Of a stretch of DNA of 64,000 bases, positions 60,793 to 64,000 are shown in pieces. Each line of letters starts with the position of its first letter. The stretch's first letter is position 1. Source of the stretch: Diplocloster modestus (GTDB lineage: Bacteria; Bacillota; Clostridia; Lachnospirales; Lachnospiraceae); contig NZ_JAHQCX010000009.1 in assembly GCF_019042245.1 (NCBI RefSeq), positions 124,001-188,000 on the forward strand, given 5' to 3'. Both the position numbers and the translations under genes were made by a program. The notes beneath the pieces are model-generated. The model saw nothing but the letters and a program-made list of their open reading frames with translations, had not been told where the DNA came from and searched no databases.

Positions 60793-61287
60793 TCAACTAT
60801 CGGTTGCATCAAAGCGGCCTGCCGTCCGTTTGGCACTCACCTTATTGATGTCCATCATGTTTTCATTGTTCCGGATCGGCCGCCAGCGTCCATCTAATTG
60901 TTCCGTGATCAGATCCGCGTACCAGTCTATACCGCTGTGATATTCCTCTTTATCATAATAGAGATAATCCCAGCCTTCCATCACCGGAACTAAACCGTTG
61001 GCCCGTAAAATTTCCACAGTTTTTTTGGCTACAGGGGCAGACATCCGTTCATTGTAAATGCAGTGCCCCTGATATTCCATATAAGCCCCGCAGGCGGCTA
61101 CCATACCGTCCAGGTTAAGCGCAGATAATTCTTTGGGCAGATAGGCTCTGCTTCTTCCCGTACATAAAAACGCTTTGTGCCCATTGGCTCTCAACCTGTG
61201 AATTGCTTCTTTCGTGTCATCGGGCATCCCCCTTTTTATATCACAGATCGTACCATCCAGATCAAAAAATACCGCTGCTTTGTTCAA
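60793..61287 (-). pseudogene. C-terminally truncated HAD-IIB (Cof-like) phosphatase
   Basis: A HAD phosphatase start: motif I FFDLDGTICD and motif II FLCTGRSR are intact, followed by a IIB-type cap domain (GMVAACGAYMEY). The frame stops at about residue 164, after INKVSAK, before motif III (Lys) and motif IV (GDxxND), so the core fold is incomplete. The best start is a TTG at 61287 with AGAGGAG upstream. Only about 165 of the usual 260 or so residues are present, so this is most likely a pseudogene. Confidence 0.75.
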
Positions 61288-61367
61288 AATGAATCTCCTC
61301 TTTCTATAAATATATAAATTCAATCCGCTTTACATAGCATCAGGTAAACATAAAAATATTACGTAAA

Positions 61368-61805
61368 CTAATTTTCCAAAATTATGGTAAAAGGTCCGTC
61401 ATTCGTAAGCTGAACCTTCATATCCGCTCCGAAAATGCCATGTTCTACCCTCTCCACCTCTTTGCTGCACTGGGATATCATATATTCATACAACTGCTCC
61501 GCCAGCGCAGGGCTGCCGGCGCCGGTGAAACTGGGCCGGTTCCCTTTCCGGCAGTCGGCGTACAGCGTGAACTGGGAGACAATCAGCAGTCCGCCGGCCA
61601 CATCTTTCAGGGAAAGGTTCGTTTTTCCATACCCATCCTCGAAGATCCGCAGTTTGATTATTTTCTGAACCAGCTTGTCCACGTCTTCTTTGGTATCCCT
61701 GTCCGAAACGCCTGCCAGCACCAGCAATCCTCTGCCGATCTGCCCGGTGGTTTCACCGTCAACCTGCACCGACGCCTGGCTTACTCGTTGAATCACCAAT
61801 CTCAT
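61368..61805 (-). CDS. dtd: D-aminoacyl-tRNA deacylase
   Basis: Removes D-amino acids (and glycine from tRNA-Ala) from mischarged tRNAs. The 145-residue protein begins [17 protein letters not shown] and has both active-site signatures: SQFTLYADC (SQxTL, about 78-86) and the cross-subunit NDGPFT motif (about 136). The start overlaps the upstream permease gene's stop by 4 bases (ATGA), which couples their translation. Confidence 0.96.
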   Translation of the reverse strand: MRLVIQRVSQASVQVDGETTGQIGRGLLVLAGVSDRDTKEDVDKLVQKIIKLRIFEDGYGKTNLSLKDVAGGLLIVSQFTLYADCRKGNRPSFTGAGSPALAEQLYEYMISQCSKEVERVEHGIFGADMKVQLTNDGPFTIILEN

Positions 61806-63100
61806 TTCTTATCTGCCTCCTTTTCCTGTATGTTGTTCTTTCTCAAATGTCCGGCAGGCTCCTGCGGATATTCAAACTCTTTTGTCACCACATCCACAGC
61901 CTGCAGCTTCAGATAGACATCGGTATCTGTAGGCAGATTCTTAGCGCTTAAGGACCTGTTCACCAGAGCTTTCGCACCGGCATACAGCACCGCGAACAGG
62001 GGAACGCCCACGAACATTCCAACGATCCCAAACAGCCCGCCCCCCAGCAGAATGGATACCAGCACCCAGAAGCTGGAGAGCCCGGTGGAGCCTCCCAGGA
62101 TTTTGGGCCCCAGAATATTCCCGTCGAATTGCTGCAGTACGATGATGAAGATAATAAAATATACACACTGCATGGGATCTGCCATCAGGATCAAAAGTGC
62201 GCTGGGAACCGCCCCAATGTAAGGCCCAAAAAAGGGAATGATATTGGTAACCCCAACAATCACACTGACCAGCATCCCGTAGGGCGCGCCTACGATTTTT
62301 GTGTAAATAAAGCATAAAATACCTATAATGAGGGAATCGATTAATTTTCCACTGATAAATCCTCCGAAAGTCTTATTGGTAAATCTGAGGTTTGAGAGCA
62401 GCAGGTTTGCTTTCTGGGGTCTCAACAGGGAAAATAAAAGTTTTTTACTTTGCGCCGCGAAGGTTTCTTTGCTGGCCAGGATATAGATGGATACGATAAA
62501 GCCGATAAACAGGTTCTTAAGCACGACCACTACATCCACCACACCCAGGGAAATCTGAAGCAGCAGTGTATTCACTGACGGCAGCAGCACATTCGTCATC
62601 CAGTTTTGTAGGTCCTGTGTGGCATTCTCCAGCACATTACTGATCACCTGCTCCAGATCCGGGTTATTCCTCAGCAGCTCCAGCGCCCATTCCTCCATAT
62701 CGTGTAAAGTATTCGGCAGCCCCATAATTATGGTGGCGATACTTGCCACGACCTGGGGAACGACCATATAGAGCAGGCCGAAAAGACCGACGACCACCAG
62801 GATCAATGCCAGCAGGATATAAAAGAAGCGAAAGAATTTACGAAGCTTCCGGGAGGGATCCCCATGCTTTCTCTGGTAGACGGCAAAGGTATGCCTCTCC
62901 CAGAAGTTGATAATCGGGGTCAGCAGATAGGCAAGGATCGCCCCGTAAATGACCGGCATTAAGATATTGACCACTTTCATTATCCCTGCATGAATATTAT
63001 CCCCGTGAAACATAAAATAGTAAAAAATAAGAATGGCAGCAGCGGTAAGAAATGCCGTTATGCCCCATTGCAGATACTTCTTGTCCCATTTGAATTTCAT
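61802..63100 (-). CDS. AI-2E family transporter (PerM/YtvI-like permease)
   Basis: A 432-residue membrane protein with eight or so helices, of the UPF0118/AI-2E family. Typical features are the N-terminal pair of helices, a large middle loop and the [15 protein letters not shown] and [18 protein letters not shown] (about 275-292) helices. Members export or admit different small solutes or sodium; substrate not known here. GAGGGAA is upstream of the ATG on the minus strand. It shares its transcript with dtd and is divergent from the ttcA-like gene. Confidence 0.93.
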   Translation of the reverse strand: MKFKWDKKYLQWGITAFLTAAAILIFYYFMFHGDNIHAGIMKVVNILMPVIYGAILAYLLTPIINFWERHTFAVYQRKHGDPSRKLRKFFRFFYILLALILVVVGLFGLLYMVVPQVVASIATIIMGLPNTLHDMEEWALELLRNNPDLEQVISNVLENATQDLQNWMTNVLLPSVNTLLLQISLGVVDVVVVLKNLFIGFIVSIYILASKETFAAQSKKLLFSLLRPQKANLLLSNLRFTNKTFGGFISGKLIDSLIIGILCFIYTKIVGAPYGMLVSVIVGVTNIIPFFGPYIGAVPSALLILMADPMQCVYFIIFIIVLQQFDGNILGPKILGGSTGLSSFWVLVSILLGGGLFGIVGMFVGVPLFAVLYAGAKALVNRSLSAKNLPTDTDVYLKLQAVDVVTKEFEYPQEPAGHLRKNNIQEKEADKK

Positions 63101-63282
63101 ATTTCCCTCCAGCGGCGTGTTTTCCGTGCCCTAAATTCTACGGAAATAGCTTCACTGAACCTGTTTCCGCAGTCGTTCTCTGTCAAATTATCCTTTCAAA
63201 TTATACCACACTCTCCATAAAAAATCAGAATTAATACTCCGATTCTGTCAGAAAAACAGTTTCTGAATCCGGCAACTCATGC

Positions 63283-63288
63283 TATAAT
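63283..63288 (+). promoter_or_regulatory. -10 element of the ttcA-like gene
   Basis: TGCTATAAT is an extended -10 element; the -35 (TTTCTG near 63260) is weak. A short GGCGC/GCGCC hairpin lies between promoter and the GGAGG ribosome binding site. Confidence 0.5.
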
Positions 63289-63352
63289 GTCAAAGGAAAA
63301 TGGTATCTGTGAAATTAATGGCGCAGCGTACGCGCCACTGGAGGAAATAGGA

Positions 63353-64000
63353 ATGAAATTACAACAGCTTTTGAGTTACACCAGAAAGGCCGTGGATGAC
63401 TATCAGATGATCGAAGATGGAGATAAAATCGCCGTTGGGATATCCGGCGGAAAGGACAGCCTGACGATGCTCTATGCGCTGCACGGGCTGATGCGTTTCT
63501 ATCCCAGGAAGTTTACCATAGAGGCGGTTACCGTGCACCTGGGATACAAAGAATTCGACGTGGAGCCCGTGCGGGCACTCTGCCGGGAGCTGGGCGTCCA
63601 CTATACCGTGGTCGATACCCAGATCGCCAAAATCATCTTTGAGGACCGAAAAGAACCCAACCCCTGCGCCCTGTGCGCAAAAATGCGGAAAGGTGCTTTC
63701 AATACAAAAGCGAAGGAATTAGGGTGTAATAAAGTCGCCTATGCCCATCACAAAGACGATATAATAGAAACCATGCTGCTCTCCCTGATTTTTGAAGGCA
63801 GGTTTTATTCCTTTTCTCCCAAAACCTACCTGGACCGCATGGATGTAACAGTGATCCGACCGCTGATGTATGTAAATGAGGCGGATGTAATCGGCTTTCA
63901 GAACAAGTATCAGCTGCCAGTGGCGAAAAGCCGCTGTCCCATCGATGGTTTTACGAAACGGGAATACGCGAAAAACCTGGTCAGGCAGTTAAACTTCGAG
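63353..64000 (+). CDS. TtcA-like tRNA 2-thiolation protein, 3' end outside window
   Basis: An N-type PP-loop ATPase that adenylates and thiolates a tRNA cytidine (TtcA) or a related base. The 216 visible residues include the PP-loop SGGKDS (about 32-37), the CxxC pair NPCALCAKMRKG (about 103-114) that holds an iron-sulfur cluster in TtcA, and a later SRCPIDG cysteine, the third ligand. The frame is open to the window's last base. The ATG at 63353 follows GGAGGAAATAGGA. It is divergent from the AI-2E family gene. Confidence 0.88.
   Translation, partial: MKLQQLLSYTRKAVDDYQMIEDGDKIAVGISGGKDSLTMLYALHGLMRFYPRKFTIEAVTVHLGYKEFDVEPVRALCRELGVHYTVVDTQIAKIIFEDRKEPNPCALCAKMRKGAFNTKAKELGCNKVAYAHHKDDIIETMLLSLIFEGRFYSFSPKTYLDRMDVTVIRPLMYVNEADVIGFQNKYQLPVAKSRCPIDGFTKREYAKNLVRQLNFE

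Overview
The window looks like a chromosomal segment of a low-to-mid GC Firmicute of class Clostridia, most like a Lachnospiraceae gut anaerobe. The reasons are strong AGGAGG ribosome binding sites and TTGACA/TATAAT promoters, a T-box leader on pheST, a Prp protease beside an L27 with a cleavable N-terminal extension, a divergent lexA-yneA pair, KtrAB, a DUF4317 protein, and the order TIGR03960 - TIGR03936 - RNase G ... rplU - prp - rpmA - obg - yhbY - nadD - yqeK - rsfS. The species cannot be named from the sequence alone.

Layout. 1-9.4 kb: end of a YihY/BrkB membrane protein, T-box-pheS-pheT, a convergent sodium:solute symporter, a large nested inverted repeat, a MecA-like class B penicillin-binding protein and two tiny XRE regulators. 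9.8-16.9 kb: tRNA-Ala(GGC), then a purine catabolic operon (guanine deaminase, NCS2 purine permease, three-subunit xanthine dehydrogenase) behind a guanine-type riboswitch that reads as an ON switch. 16.9-24.5 kb: accessory region with a group IIC intron inserted right behind the xdh terminator and internally deleted, three small regulator/hydrolase genes, yqeY, a glutamine-rich ferritin-like protein, an MBL-fold hydrolase and two gene wrecks (a GntR regulator and a PAS...REC hybrid kinase remnant).

24.6-37.6 kb: the conserved ribosome-biogenesis block, interrupted between RNase G and rplU by LysR, acyl-CoA dehydrogenase and enoyl-CoA hydratase genes and a 280-bp near-palindrome. 37.7-39.0 kb: the SOS pair lexA/yneA with phased LexA half-sites.

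39.1-50.4 kb is the most interesting part: an amidohydrolase (deaminase) divergent from a GntR/UTRA regulator and a BMP-type nucleoside ABC importer, followed by an MTAP/MTIP-like phosphorylase, a divergent phosphopentomutase, a class II aldolase and a PHP phosphoesterase. A palindrome, TGTATATACA (one copy 9 of 10), lies upstream of the deaminase, the regulator and the ABC operon, which suggests one regulon for uptake and dismantling of a nucleoside, perhaps a 5'-modified one such as methylthioadenosine or 5'-deoxyadenosine.

50.9-64 kb: an XerS-like recombinase, a short DUF4317 protein, a sugar-permease fossil, a heterodimeric ABC exporter with its MarR regulator, KtrAB behind a leader with a terminator and a small ORF, an XRE membrane regulator, a truncated HAD gene, dtd, an AI-2E family permease and the start of a TtcA-like tRNA thiolase. 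GGGGAC-type hairpins recur between genes across the first 6.5 kb, and a related one lies at 57.5 kb.
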